Shown: piece by piece, positions 1 to 8,879 of the stretch
Layout: each line of letters starts with the position of its first letter
How positions within the stretch are numbered: position 1 is the first letter of the stretch
From: Pollutibacter soli
Lineage (GTDB): Bacteria; Bacteroidota; Bacteroidia; Chitinophagales; Chitinophagaceae
Assembly (NCBI GenBank): GCA_029269725.1
Contig: JARJHS010000005.1
Coordinates: 292,608-356,607 of the forward strand
DNA length: 64,000 nt
Direction: 5' to 3'
The notes under the pieces: model-generated
What the model was told of the DNA's origin: nothing
Database searches by the model: none
Seen by the model: the letters and a program-made list of their open reading frames with translations, nothing else
Position numbers and translations under genes: made by a program

Positions 1-314
1 AGTCCAAGTCGCTTTCCCGATAACTTTAAATAGGTAAGCATTTGCAGGTGATGGACGTTCGCAAGTGATTCGACTGATTTTATTTCAACCAATACCAGGT
101 CATTAACAACGATATCCATTCTGAAACCACATTCCAGTTTAATGCCTTTGTATACGACCGGTAATGGCACTTCCGAATAAGCCTTGAGACCAGCCTTGTT
201 TAGTTCAAAAGCCAATGCAACCTTATAAACTGATTCCAATAACCCCGGACCAAGTTCATTATAAACATTAAAAACACAACCTCTGATTAGATAGGATATT
301 TCATTTTCTGTCAT
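1..314 (-). CDS. GxxExxY protein, C-terminus cut by window edge
   Basis: Reading leftward from an ATG at 314, about 104 codons stay open to the window edge, so the C-terminus is missing. The protein begins MTENEISYLIRG and carries the family signature G-P-G-L-L-E-S-V-Y (G24, E27, Y30). It also has a PD-(D/E)XK-like core, with D67 followed by E77-I-K79. GxxExxY proteins are small, mostly uncharacterised bacterial proteins with a nuclease-like fold; their role is not known. It is a clear paralogue of the gene at 25124-25525, with the signature and the acidic/lysine core at identical residue numbers. Function is not assigned. Confidence 0.85.
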   Translation of the reverse strand, partial: MTENEISYLIRGCVFNVYNELGPGLLESVYKVALAFELNKAGLKAYSEVPLPVVYKGIKLECGFRMDIVVNDLVLVEIKSVESLANVHHLQMLTYLKLSGKRLG

Positions 315-556
315 GAAGTAAAATTGAAATTGATTCTGCATTCCGGAATGTTGTTTTAAGCATTTCAAAACGTTTTTTTCTCCTCCCATTTTGGTGATTT
401 TCTCGAATTATAAAGTTCCTCATGACTGACCAGAGCTTTTGCCCGTTGGCCATCCCAAGGAAAATGGTGTTTATAGCATTTCTCCGACAAATAGTCTTGT
501 AGCAAATTTCATCATATTCAATATTTAATTATATCATTGCCGTGGTAATTGATCTT

Positions 557-1339
557 ATGGCAACCTACATCGGTATCGGATTCTTTGTAGTCATCATTTT
601 ATTATTTGTAAAATTTAGTAAGAAGGCAAATGCACCTCAACCTGTTCCTGCTTCAAATAACATTGAAGACCTGCTAAGCAAACATGTTTCTTTTTATCAG
701 CGATTATCTTCCGGCCAGCAGGAATCATTTTCAAAAAGGGTTAGTCAGTTTTTATCTGCAACGAGGATAACACCTGTTGGTAATGTACAACTGACAGATC
801 TCGACAAAGTTTATATTGGTGCGAGCGCGATTATTCCGATTTTTCATTTTCCAGAATGGCAGTATACAAATCTCGATGAAGTGCTTGTGTATCCCGGCTC
901 ATTCGATGAAGGATTTCAACAGCATAGTAAGGATCGGAATGTACTCGGAATGGTAGGAGATGGCGCATTAAACCGTCAGATGATTTTATCACAGGAATCA
1001 TTGCGGCAGGGATATGAGCAAAAAAATGCTGGCAATACCGGTATACATGAATTTGTTCATCTGCTTGATAAGTCAGATGGTGCTACTGACGGACTTCCAG
1101 AATTTTTTATGCCTTCTTCGTTGAAGGATCCCTGGCTGAAACAGGTGCACAGAGCTATTGCCGAAATCAGGCAGAAAGGCGATGATATCAATCCATATGC
1201 AGGAACCAACGAAGCGGAATTTCTTGCAGTGATTTCTGAATATTTTTTCACGAAGCCGGTGCTACTGGAGCAACATCATCCGGAAATATATCAGATGCTT
1301 CAAACGATGTTCAGGAAAAAGGATGGTCAGGGGAAATAG
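557..1339 (+). CDS. MtfA-like zinc metallopeptidase (family M90)
   Basis: A 260-residue protein with one N-terminal membrane segment (about residues 4-20) and a soluble domain. The zinc motif H-E-F-V-H is at H164-E165-H168 and is followed by LLDKSDG, as in the MtfA/M90 family. Downstream, the acidic segment N-E-A-E-F-L-A-V-I-S-E-Y matches the region that completes the metal site in this family. E. coli MtfA is a peptidase that interacts with the Mlc repressor; the membrane anchor seen here is common in Bacteroidota versions. An upstream in-frame GTG at 542 is possible, but the ATG at 557 starts directly before the membrane segment and is preferred. It converges with the next gene, 20 bp away. 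Confidence 0.85.
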   Translation: MATYIGIGFFVVIILLFVKFSKKANAPQPVPASNNIEDLLSKHVSFYQRLSSGQQESFSKRVSQFLSATRITPVGNVQLTDLDKVYIGASAIIPIFHFPEWQYTNLDEVLVYPGSFDEGFQQHSKDRNVLGMVGDGALNRQMILSQESLRQGYEQKNAGNTGIHEFVHLLDKSDGATDGLPEFFMPSSLKDPWLKQVHRAIAEIRQKGDDINPYAGTNEAEFLAVISEYFFTKPVLLEQHHPEIYQMLQTMFRKKDGQGK

Positions 1340-1359
1340 CATAAATGACCAGAGCCTGG

Positions 1360-2118
1360 TTACGTAACTTCTTCAATTACTTCACCAATAAGCATAAATC
1401 CGGCAATCTTAAAACCGGCTTTCAACAAAGTTTTCATCGATTTTTTATTTTCGATACCGGTGCGTGCGGCAGGTACCCGGCCATTCAGATAACTTACTTT
1501 TTTTACTTCCTGGACCAGGTAACTTCCGAACCCTTTCAATCGTTGATCTTCTCTTACTTCCATGTACAGATCGCAGAAAGGGAAATTATAGTGGGTAAGA
1601 TACCCACCGGTAGCTACTACTTCATTATTGAATTCGATCAAATAATCACCGACAGGTTCAGCAAAATGTTCAAAAATGATATCTTCTTCACGGCGTTTTC
1701 TGAAAACAGCAGACACAGGTTTTAAATGGGTTGTAACATTTTCTTCAAAAAGAATAATATCAGCGTTGATGTTTTTCGCGAAACGATAGAGAAGGGAAGT
1801 GGTCAGCAGATCATTGCTCTGGCTTTCAATTACCCTTGCCTTCGAATTTTCAAGCAATTTTTCAAAAGCAGTCTCGGAAATATTTCTGAAACCCTGCAGA
1901 AGAAAAAATTCAAAAACACAATCACGGTCACTTATATTATTACGTCCTGCCACTGAGCCATATCCGACCCTTTGGTCGTCGCAGGAGATTATGTATTCAT
2001 CTGCCCAGCCGCGCTCATGCCGTGCATTATATCTGATCTGGAAATTGTTTTCCTGGAGATAGAGTTCGCGAAGTGGCAAAACATCTTTAAGAGTCGCTTT
2101 GAAACATTCGATCTGCAT
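1360..2118 (-). CDS. GNAT-family N-acetyltransferase
   Basis: About 252 residues. The C-terminal half has a GNAT core: a beta strand with DLYMEVRE, then the acetyl-CoA loop R-L-K-G-F-G-S-Y-L, and later GIENKKSMKTLLKAGFKI, the usual N-x-x-S-x-x-x-x-x-x-K-x-G-F segment. The N-terminal half is less conserved and may be a second, degenerate acetyltransferase-like domain. The substrate cannot be told. An in-frame ATG exists 27 bp upstream (2145), but MQIECFKATLKD is the typical start of such a domain. It is the last gene of a leftward group with the DUF2809 and ThuA genes. Confidence 0.8.
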   Translation of the reverse strand: MQIECFKATLKDVLPLRELYLQENNFQIRYNARHERGWADEYIISCDDQRVGYGSVAGRNNISDRDCVFEFFLLQGFRNISETAFEKLLENSKARVIESQSNDLLTTSLLYRFAKNINADIILFEENVTTHLKPVSAVFRKRREEDIIFEHFAEPVGDYLIEFNNEVVATGGYLTHYNFPFCDLYMEVREDQRLKGFGSYLVQEVKKVSYLNGRVPAARTGIENKKSMKTLLKAGFKIAGFMLIGEVIEEVT

Positions 2119-2170
2119 GAAGGTCGTTAAAAATGAAGGTATCAAAAATCGACATGCCGCTGTTTTATTT

Positions 2171-2545
2171 TCATCTTTCTTTATTGAACCGAAATTTTTC
2201 CCAAATGATGACTACAGCGATTCCCGCCGTGTACATGAGCATATCCATCCATTCGAAGTAGCTCCCGAGAACAGTGTGTGCAAGTTTATTACGGGATATC
2301 CCAAGCTTCGCAGATAGCTGAAGCCATTGAAGAAATTCGATAAAATAAGCAAAGAGTAATACCCGAATTGCGGCTTTTAAAACCGATGCGTTAGTGAATG
2401 ATTTCACAAAACAATACAACATGATCACTACAAGGAAATCCCCGATATAGGGTCTGACGATTTTATCATTAACAAATAAGGCGATCAGAATTTCGATCAT
2501 CAATAGCAATGCCGCGATGATAAAGTAAGTTCGGTTAAAAATCAT
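2171..2545 (-). CDS. DUF2809 family membrane protein
   Basis: A 124-residue protein with about four predicted transmembrane segments (near residues 6-25, 35-50, 57-75 and 99-115). The pattern R-P-Y-I-G-D-F-L-V-V near residue 30 and L-G-S-Y-F-E-W-x-D near residue 92 is characteristic of DUF2809, a family of small bacterial membrane proteins with no assigned function. A longer reading from 2590 adds 15 non-hydrophobic residues; the ATG at 2545 is chosen because it starts immediately before the first membrane segment. It sits between the ThuA gene and the acetyltransferase on the same strand. Confidence 0.8.
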   Translation of the reverse strand: MIFNRTYFIIAALLLMIEILIALFVNDKIVRPYIGDFLVVIMLYCFVKSFTNASVLKAAIRVLLFAYFIEFLQWLQLSAKLGISRNKLAHTVLGSYFEWMDMLMYTAGIAVVIIWEKFRFNKER

Positions 2546-2617
2546 AGGTTGACTGATAAACAAATTGCGGTTACAAAGGTGCAACCGCAATTCAATAAAT
2601 ATCGGGAAGAATAGTTT

Positions 2618-3376
2618 TTATTTTTTACCAGTCGCAGCCCACAGAATTCCTGCATAAACGTGGTCCAGAAATGCTTCATTACTGTAATTGGTGGGGATAT
2701 GGCCAAGCGCCGTATAGAAAGCCCTTCCACCATCATAGTCGTGGTACCAGGCAATGGGATGCATTCCATTGGTTTCACTGTTTTTTTTATTTCCCCATTG
2801 TGCTTTGGGGTTATAGGTTTTTTCATCAACAGCAAGGATATATTTCAGCCCGGTTGTTTTTTCGGGAGAAAAGTCATACCACTCATCTGTCCATAATTTC
2901 CCATTTGACAAACCCTGTAAGCCGGGAAAACTGGCATCGAGTACCTGGAGTTTTGCGGTTTGGTTAGCCGGATGAATATTGAACATCCTGCCTACCAGTT
3001 TTGTGTACCATTCCCAGTCATATTCAGTATCCGAAGCGCTATGGATTCCGACAAATCCTTTTCCGGATTGAATAAATCTTTCCATCACTTTCTGCTGGGC
3101 AGTATCAAGGATATCACCAGTAGTATTCAGGAAGATGACCACTTTGAACTGTTCAAGATATTTATCATTGAATCCACCGGGGTTCTCCCAGAGTACAACA
3201 TCAAAAAAATTCCGTTGCCCCAGCTGTTGCATTGCCAGTACACCTGCATGAATAGATTCGTGATGCCAGCCCTTTGTATTCACTACGAGCAGGGCTTTAA
3301 ACTGTTTTTGTGCGGAAGCGGATTGAGCCAATAGAAAGGTCAGAATTACCAGGAAATTCAGTCGCAGAATTCTCAT
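2618..3376 (-). CDS. ThuA-domain secreted protein
   Basis: A 252-residue protein with a signal peptide (hydrophobic residues 7-17, then SASAQ). The mature part is a single ThuA domain: the start KALLVVNTKGWHHESI, the central GKGFVGIHSASDTEYDWEWY and the end HDYDGGRAFYTALGHI are all family hallmarks. ThuA is named for a Rhizobium trehalose-utilisation locus and has a glutamine-amidotransferase-like fold. In Bacteroidota, secreted copies often accompany DUF1080 and sugar oxidoreductases, and have been linked to 3-keto-sugar metabolism. Here it is about 50 kb from the DUF1080 gene, so any link is weak. It is first in a leftward run with DUF2809 and GNAT. Confidence 0.88.
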   Translation of the reverse strand: MRILRLNFLVILTFLLAQSASAQKQFKALLVVNTKGWHHESIHAGVLAMQQLGQRNFFDVVLWENPGGFNDKYLEQFKVVIFLNTTGDILDTAQQKVMERFIQSGKGFVGIHSASDTEYDWEWYTKLVGRMFNIHPANQTAKLQVLDASFPGLQGLSNGKLWTDEWYDFSPEKTTGLKYILAVDEKTYNPKAQWGNKKNSETNGMHPIAWYHDYDGGRAFYTALGHIPTNYSNEAFLDHVYAGILWAATGKK

Positions 3377-3437
3377 AATCGTTGATTGGTTAATGATTGG
3401 GAAGATAGCGATTTTCGATCAATGGGCAACGAGCTGA

Positions 3438-3477
3438 ATTCACACCTGGCAGGTCTTAAGACCTGCCAGGTGTGAAT
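3438..3477. repeat. 40-bp perfect palindrome (ACCTGGCAGGT family)
   Basis: The two 20-bp arms are exact reverse complements, centred on TTAA. The core is AAGACCTGCCAGGT. No uridine-rich tail follows on either strand, so it looks like a dispersed REP-like palindrome rather than a classic terminator. It lies between the leftward ThuA gene and the rightward small lipoprotein gene. The same core is tandemly amplified at 7902-8050. Confidence 0.85.
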
Positions 3478-3533
3478 CGCCTTTCAGGGAAAACTTTATG
3501 CATAACTTGCTCTTTTACATTCGGAGAACCGGC

Positions 3534-3562
3534 AACCTGGGAGGTCTAAGACCTCCCAGGTT
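3534..3562. repeat. 29-bp palindrome, AACCTGGGAGGTCT variant
   Basis: Two perfect 14-bp arms (AACCTGGGAGGTCT and its complement) are separated by one A. It is a sequence variant of the palindrome 60 bp upstream, with GGGAGG in place of GGCAGG. The two copies together occupy the gap between the ThuA gene and the small lipoprotein gene. Confidence 0.8.
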
Positions 3563-3607
3563 GGGGTAGCTGGTATGAAATTTTAAATAGTATTTTAAAC
3601 AAATCAC

Positions 3608-3778
3608 ATGCGTAGCCTGATTGCATTTTTCTCGGCGTTTTTTTTGATGATTACCCTGAACTCCTGTGAACTCGTAGGCGGAATTTTCAAAGCAGGATTT
3701 AACACAGCTATATTTCTTGTTATACTGGTCGTGGTAATAATATTGATATTCGTATTCCGGGGAAGGAATAAGAGTTGA
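3608..3778 (+). CDS. Small lipoprotein with one membrane segment
   Basis: A 56-residue open reading frame that starts with a lipoprotein signal: a hydrophobic run, then the lipobox L-N-S-C at Cys20. It continues ELVGGIFKAGF and a strongly hydrophobic segment (residues 34-50) ending in RGRNKS. This layout, a lipid-anchored N-terminus, the V-G-x-I-F-K-A-G motif and a C-terminal membrane helix, matches a family of tiny Bacteroidota proteins that databases often mislabel as phosphatidate cytidylyltransferase. No enzymatic function is plausible at this size. It stands alone between palindromic repeats and the convergent xylanase gene. Confidence 0.7.
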   Translation: MRSLIAFFSAFFLMITLNSCELVGGIFKAGFNTAIFLVILVVVIILIFVFRGRNKS

Positions 3779-3852
3779 GTAATGCTATCTTAAGTGCAAG
3801 AGAGGCCCCAAAATTTCATAGGTCGGCTATTTTCCTGCTTACCACGTATTAC

Positions 3853-4914
3853 TCACTGAAAATTCATCACTGCATCAAAAGCCCTTTTCGGTTTCAGATC
3901 CTTATCAAACAATAATGGATAGTTCTTTCTGCCACGCACGGGGAAATTATCAAGCCAGCTTCTCCGGTCAGAAATGTTCCAGAATGTGATGCTGGTTATC
4001 TGTTTTTTGTATTTGCGGAATATTGCAAAAATTTCCCGGTATTTTTCAATTTGTTTTTGCTCTTGTTGAGGGGTGAATTCAGCCGGAATAGTTCCGGGTT
4101 TAAAGGTCGAATCCGGACCGGAGGGGTAGACGGATAAATCCAGCTCGGTTACCTGGAGATTTACATTAAGTTTTGAATAGAGTTGCAATGCGCTATCAAT
4201 TTGTGCCGCAGAAGGATGATAAATGTTCCAGTGTGCCTGCAGCCCCAAACCACTTACCGGCACACCCTGGGATTTTAATTCGCTGATAAGACGGTATATC
4301 TTTTCTCGTTTCACAGGATCTGTTTCGTTATAATCATTATAGAAAAGAATCGCATCGGGATCTGCGTCGTGCGCCCACTGAAATGCAAGGTTGATGTATT
4401 CCGGGCCACAAATCTTTAGCCAGTTTGAATTTCTCAGGTATTCGTTTGGGTTATCGCTGATGGCTTCGTTCACTACATCCCATGCGTAAATCTTTCCCCG
4501 GTACCTGGTGACAACTGTTGTAATATGTTCTTTGAGTCGCTTAAGCAATATTTCTTTATTCACTTCCTGTCCATTGGCATCTTTAAAAATCCAGGCCGGT
4601 GTTTGATTGTGCCATACCAGGGTATGACCACGTACTTTCATTCCACTGCTTTGCGCAAATGCAACAATAGAATCCGGTCCGGCCCAGTTATATTGGTCTT
4701 CCTGCGGATGAACCGGACCCATCTTCATTGCGTTTTCTGCTGTCACACTATTGAATTGTGAAACAATCAGTTTCGCTTCATCTGTTGTTGTGGACCTTGG
4801 TGTGATTGCAACGCCAATGGTAAAAAATTCGCTGTAGCGATTAGACAGTGATTGTGAGAAACCACTCTGTAATGAAAGCAGAAGTACTATAAGAAGAAAA
4901 TAGCCCGGGCGCAT
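3853..4914 (-). CDS. Endo-1,4-beta-xylanase, GH10
   Basis: A 353-residue secreted enzyme with a signal peptide (residues 1-20, ending SGFSQS) and one complete GH10 catalytic domain; no binding module is present. The acid/base glutamate is E150 in W-D-V-V-N-E-A and the nucleophile is E257 in V-T-E-L-D-L. Substrate-cleft motifs RGHTLVWHNQTP (95-106) and the C-terminal FWNISDRRSW are also present. GH10 enzymes cut the beta-1,4-xylan backbone with retention of configuration. It is divergent from the symporter at 5165, with 250 bp between, which suggests joint use for xylo-oligosaccharides. It has no copy of the CTTGTATATACAAG operator. Confidence 0.95.
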   Translation of the reverse strand: MRPGYFLLIVLLLSLQSGFSQSLSNRYSEFFTIGVAITPRSTTTDEAKLIVSQFNSVTAENAMKMGPVHPQEDQYNWAGPDSIVAFAQSSGMKVRGHTLVWHNQTPAWIFKDANGQEVNKEILLKRLKEHITTVVTRYRGKIYAWDVVNEAISDNPNEYLRNSNWLKICGPEYINLAFQWAHDADPDAILFYNDYNETDPVKREKIYRLISELKSQGVPVSGLGLQAHWNIYHPSAAQIDSALQLYSKLNVNLQVTELDLSVYPSGPDSTFKPGTIPAEFTPQQEQKQIEKYREIFAIFRKYKKQITSITFWNISDRRSWLDNFPVRGRKNYPLLFDKDLKPKRAFDAVMNFQ

Positions 4915-5164
4915 GCGAATGGTTTATCTCCGAAATTAGCGATTATAAAAGAAAGTTCGCCAACGGTCAGGTGGTACGGTTGCCGGAGAAATGATTGGTC
5001 CCGAAGTCATTCCATTTCTAAACCTATTATCCTCACATAAACTGACTTTCGACTTACCACCTTTCATCTTTCAACTTCATCTCCGCCTTTCGTAATTCGT
5101 ACTTTGAACTTCCTAAATATTCTCTATCTTACCAGGAACATCAAACTTCCAAATCAACTGCTAT

Positions 5165-6796
5165 ATGAATTTTCTCGGCCCGGTCGACTGGATTTTTATC
5201 GTCATCTATCTAATCATTATCGGTGGCATATCGGTATGGAGTATCCGAAAAAGTAAAGAGTCCGCATCCGATTATTTTCTCGCTAACCGAAACCTCGGTT
5301 GGTTTGTTATCGGCGCTTCCATTCTCGCGTCGAATGTCGGATCGGAACATATTGTTGGCCTCGCAGGTTCGGCTGCGCGGTCGGGAACGGTTCTCGGTCA
5401 TTACGAATTGCATTCTTATCTCGTACTTGTACTGGGTTGGGTTTTCGTCCCTTTTTACATGCGGAGCCAGGTATATACGATGCCTGAATTCCTCGAGAGA
5501 CGATTCAATCCTCAATCACGCCGGTTGTTATCGATCATACAATTGCTCAGTTATGTAATTACAAAAGCATCGGTGACCATTTTCGCGGGTGCACTTGTGT
5601 TTAACCAGTTTTTCGGAGTTAATTTCTGGACGGGTGCGATCATCCTCGTGGTTGTCACCGGAGTCTATACCATATTTGGAGGCTTACATGCTGTGATGTA
5701 CACTGAAGCTATCCAGGCAATTGTATTATTACTGGGCTCAGCGGTATTACTCGTTTTCGGTTTAAAAGAAGTAGGAGGGTGGGATAGCATGATCGCTTCA
5801 ATTCCAAAAGGTAAACTGAACATGTTCCCGCCACTCAGTGATCCTGAATTTCCCTGGGTCGGGATATTGTTTGCGTCGCCCATTGTGGGGCTTTGGTATT
5901 GGTGTACGGACCAACATATCGTTCAGCGCTGTCTCGCAGCACGAAATGAACGCGAGGCACGTAGGGGAACCATCTTCGCTGCTTACCTGAAATTACTGCC
6001 TTTCTTTATTTTCCTGATTCCAGGTTTGATTGCATATGTACTGCATCAGCAGGGAAAACTCGTTCTCGATGATACCAATGCGGCATTTCCTGCGATGGTA
6101 AAACAGATCATGCCGGTGGGTCTTCGCGGGTTGCTGGCCGGTGGATTACTTGCCGCATTGATGAGTTCGCTCGCATCTGTATATAATGCATGTTCCACTT
6201 TGTATACAATGGACATCTATCAAAAATCGCATCCCAATGCTTCTGAAAAAGAGCTGGTGAAAGTCGGGAGAATTGCAACAGGTGTGGTGGTGTTATTAGG
6301 GATGGCGTGGATCCCGTTGATGGGAAAGATTTCAACCGGTCTATACGATTATCTGCAAAGCGTACAGTCCTACCTGGCACCTCCGATCGCTGCAGTATTC
6401 CTGCTTGGCGTTTTCTTCCCACGGCTGAATGCGAAAGGAGCTTACTCTGCAATGGTGATCGGTTTTATTCTGGGTCTGCTGAAATTGACATTACAGATGA
6501 CTGCAGAGAATTTTGCACCAGGTGGGTTTATCCATTCCTTTGCTACACTGAATTTTTTGTACTTCTGTATTTATCTTTTCATCTTCAGTATTGCCGTCAT
6601 GGTGGTAGTGAGCCTGTTGACTCCCACGCCGGCAGAAGAACATGTCCGTGGACTTACTTTTGCGACAACCGTTGCTGAAGATCGTGCTGCAAGCCGCGCC
6701 AGTTGGAATAGAACTGACGTAATACTTTCGTTGTTCGTAGTGGTGATTATTCTTTGTGTTTTCGCCTACTTTTCTCCGTTAGGCGTCGCAAAATAA
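5165..6796 (+). CDS. Sodium/solute symporter (SSS family, SGLT-like)
   Basis: A 543-residue integral membrane protein with about 14 hydrophobic segments. The N-terminal region DYFLANRNLGWFVIGASILASNVGSEH is the SSS signature, and GSEHIVGLAGSAA resembles vSGLT-type sugar transporters. The later block GLRGLLAGGLLAALMSSLASVYNACST carries the conserved serines of the second sodium site. The family couples inward sodium flow to uptake of sugars or related solutes. The divergent GH10 gene makes xylose or xylo-oligosaccharides a possible cargo, but specificity cannot be read from sequence. A terminator follows at 6855. Confidence 0.9.
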   Translation: MNFLGPVDWIFIVIYLIIIGGISVWSIRKSKESASDYFLANRNLGWFVIGASILASNVGSEHIVGLAGSAARSGTVLGHYELHSYLVLVLGWVFVPFYMRSQVYTMPEFLERRFNPQSRRLLSIIQLLSYVITKASVTIFAGALVFNQFFGVNFWTGAIILVVVTGVYTIFGGLHAVMYTEAIQAIVLLLGSAVLLVFGLKEVGGWDSMIASIPKGKLNMFPPLSDPEFPWVGILFASPIVGLWYWCTDQHIVQRCLAARNEREARRGTIFAAYLKLLPFFIFLIPGLIAYVLHQQGKLVLDDTNAAFPAMVKQIMPVGLRGLLAGGLLAALMSSLASVYNACSTLYTMDIYQKSHPNASEKELVKVGRIATGVVVLLGMAWIPLMGKISTGLYDYLQSVQSYLAPPIAAVFLLGVFFPRLNAKGAYSAMVIGFILGLLKLTLQMTAENFAPGGFIHSFATLNFLYFCIYLFIFSIAVMVVVSLLTPTPAEEHVRGLTFATTVAEDRAASRASWNRTDVILSLFVVVIILCVFAYFSPLGVAK

Positions 6797-6854
6797 AGTG
6801 AGGGGTAAGGGGATGAGACTGGATCAAATTTTAGATTGATATTTCAAAACTTAC

Positions 6855-6887
6855 GGTCGCTGCTGATGCAGCGGCCTTTTATTTTTT
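6855..6887 (+). terminator. Intrinsic terminator after the symporter
   Basis: A 9-bp stem GGTCGCTGC / GCAGCGGCC (one U-G wobble) with a TGAT loop is followed by TTTTATTTTTT. It lies about 60 bp after the symporter stop codon and reads rightward. Confidence 0.85.
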
Positions 6888-6941
6888 CTATCTATATAAA
6901 CTGAGGGATAAAACCGACCCCGCATTTAGTACCTCCTGCAT

Positions 6942-6972
6942 AAAAAAAAGCGGACCAGCCGAAGCCGGTCCG
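6942..6972 (-). terminator. Intrinsic terminator after the DUF2383 gene
   Basis: On the minus strand, the stem CGGACCGGC / GCTGGTCCG closes a TTCG tetraloop and is followed by eight T residues. It lies 160 bp beyond the stop of the leftward DUF2383 gene. Confidence 0.85.
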
Positions 6973-7131
6973 TTATATTTCTTAAGGTAGAATTTACGAA
7001 AAACGCAGGGATCAAATACTTCAATTCGAGACAAAATGCTGGTCGAGCAAATTGTTGATCGGAGTGGAATATTAATTATCTCAATGGTACCTTACGTTTT
7101 AAGTGATTTATTTTACGTGTAACGGTTAATA

Positions 7132-7599
7132 TTAAGCGTTCGCTTTTTGCCTGTCACGCAACGCTTTGATGTTGTCATGAGCATTGCGAAGTTTACGTTG
7201 CTGTTCGCGCACCACACTCGCGATTTCTGGTGACAATTCATCGCTATCTTTCAATGCGGCTTCATATGCGCGCTGCGCAGCATCTTCACCGAACTCACAG
7301 GATTCGAGCACAGATTTTCTGTCTTTACCTGAGAACGTGGCTTTCACATCCATCCATGCGCGATATATCTTGCCCCGGAGTGTAGTGTCCGTAGTGGGTT
7401 TTTCGCCTTCAGCGAATACATATTTTTTAAGCTCTGTAGCGTACTGGCGACTGTCTGCTGCAAGGTCTGCGAAAAGTGTTCTCAGATCGCCATCACCAAT
7501 ACCTGTTTCTTTTGATGCTTTCTCATATCCTGCCACACGGTCATTATTGATTTGAATAAGGTCATTTAATATTTCAGCTGTTTTTTCATTCTGTTTCAT
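7132..7599 (-). CDS. PA2169/DUF2383 four-helix-bundle protein
   Basis: A 155-residue soluble, all-helical protein. It starts MKQNEKTAEILNDLIQINNDR and continues with GYEKASKET, LFADLAADSRQYATELKKYV and the later CEFGEDAAQRAYEAAL, which is the DUF2383/PA2169 pattern: a ferritin-like four-helix bundle. The family is common in stress-response gene sets, but its biochemical role is unknown. The reading frame extends 61 codons upstream to 7782 without coding character, so the ATG at 7599 is used. It appears to be monocistronic with its own terminator. Confidence 0.88.
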   Translation of the reverse strand: MKQNEKTAEILNDLIQINNDRVAGYEKASKETGIGDGDLRTLFADLAADSRQYATELKKYVFAEGEKPTTDTTLRGKIYRAWMDVKATFSGKDRKSVLESCEFGEDAAQRAYEAALKDSDELSPEIASVVREQQRKLRNAHDNIKALRDRQKANA

Positions 7600-8879
7600 A
7601 TTATAGAGGTTTAAATGGTGAACAAAAGTTTTGCATTTCTGGTTGCAATCGCTCTTATATTCAAAAAACCGTACCATTTGACTGTATTGAAGAAAATCCC
7701 CCTGAACTGTTTTCAACCGCGAGAACGTTGTGGAGATATATGCACGCTTTGTTGATGGGAACACGCGAAAACCGGAAGGCAATAATTGAGATGAATTTCC
7801 CTTCCGATAAAATTTAAATTGTTGAAAATCACTGCATAAAGATTTTCTCTGGGGTGATTGGGTGGTTGAACCTTGGGGGTGCTAAACCTCCCAGGTTTAA
7901 GACCTGCCAGGTCTTTAAACCTGCGAGGTCTTTACACCTGCCAGGTCTTTACATCTGCCAGGTCTTTAAACCTGCCAGGTCTTTAAACCTGCCAGGTCTT
8001 TACACCTGCCAGGTCTTTACACCTGCGAGGTCTTAAAGACCTGCCAGGTATCGATTGACGGACGGAATTGTTGAAACACTTATCGGTGAATTTTTGCAAT
8101 TTCATCCCGGCACCGCTGATTCTACCCAATTGTCAAGGTGTTAGGGCGCATGACCTGCTTAATCAAGCAGGGTTAGTACATCAATATGTTTTGACCGGTG
8201 CTGGAAACATTGGTCGCTACAGTAGAACGATCGAAACCAATGTACACCTGCGGGAATTTCATTGATTCGCCCAGGCAATTCCAAATCGGTTACTCCTCTC
8301 CGAAAGCAGTTGCAGGAATTGACCTTTAGGCAGGTTCAAAGACTCTCGCCCGTTTATCAACAGAATACCAAACGCCACGATCAGCTTTGCGCAGATATCA
8401 TTTTACATCACCCGAAAACTGAAGTAGCAAAGGTTATAACTGCGGATAAAACTTTGATCCATCTTCCGAAGCTGATGGTTCGTCACTTGTTACTGGGAAA
8501 AAGTAAGGATAGTTTGGGAAAATTATATGACAACAGATCACCATGTTCATCCCGTGCAGGATTTGGAGGGTAAGCGGTCGCGCGGGCATTTGTACACTTT
8601 GGAAAGGAATTTATTAAAGGTTCGGAGAAGTCAGATGAATTGAATTCAAAAATCTAAGCTTTTATCTCCGGATAATTCCTAATGGGATTATCAGTTGACA
8701 GCGGGTAAATATTGTTTGCTTACTATCATCCGGGGTGCATGATGGCACTCCCGATTTCGTTTGTTTTGGCTGGTTAGCTGATGCATGGAACGTTTTTCGT
8801 TTCGACACATTTATCATATATTTAATACCATACTTTGCTGGCATAAAAATTTTATCGGTCAGAATAAACTAAAACCATT
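7600..8879. other. Gene-poor 1.28 kb region
   Basis: No convincing intact gene was found between the DUF2383 gene and the metallopeptidase. The region holds the 17-bp tandem array (7902-8050). Two short, overlapping frames at 8068-8265 and 8262-8573 match no family I recognise. The reverse strand of 8100-8500 shows several interrupted protein-like stretches, which would fit a decayed gene, but no identity can be given. Confidence 0.5.
7902..8050. repeat. Tandem array of a 17-bp unit, about 9 copies
   Basis: The unit ACCTGCCAGGTCTTTAC is repeated head to tail. Units begin at 7902, 7919, 7936, 7953, 7970, 7987, 8004, 8021 and 8039. Variation is limited to GCCAGG/GCGAGG, ACC/ATC and the last base. 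Each unit contains the self-complementary ACCTGCCAGGT core of the dispersed palindrome at 3438-3477. There are no unique spacers, so it is not a CRISPR array. The frame that crosses it (repeating CQVF) is a repeat artefact. Confidence 0.9.

Larger units (their letters stand above)
6797..7131. other. Intergenic region between convergent genes
   Basis: This 335-bp gap separates the rightward symporter from the leftward DUF2383 gene. It contains one terminator for each strand (6855-6887 and 6942-6972). No reading frame in the remainder looks coding. Confidence 0.7.

Noticed and set aside
7854-8036. 60-residue open reading frame with repeated CQVF
   Set aside because: It is the translation of the tandem repeat and has no other support.
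7902-8050. CRISPR array
   Set aside because: The 17-bp units abut directly, with no unique spacers, and no cas genes are nearby.
8068-8573. Two overlapping short frames as genes or a transposase remnant
   Set aside because: No recognisable domain, poor start signals and an overlap between frames. A decayed gene is possible but cannot be named.
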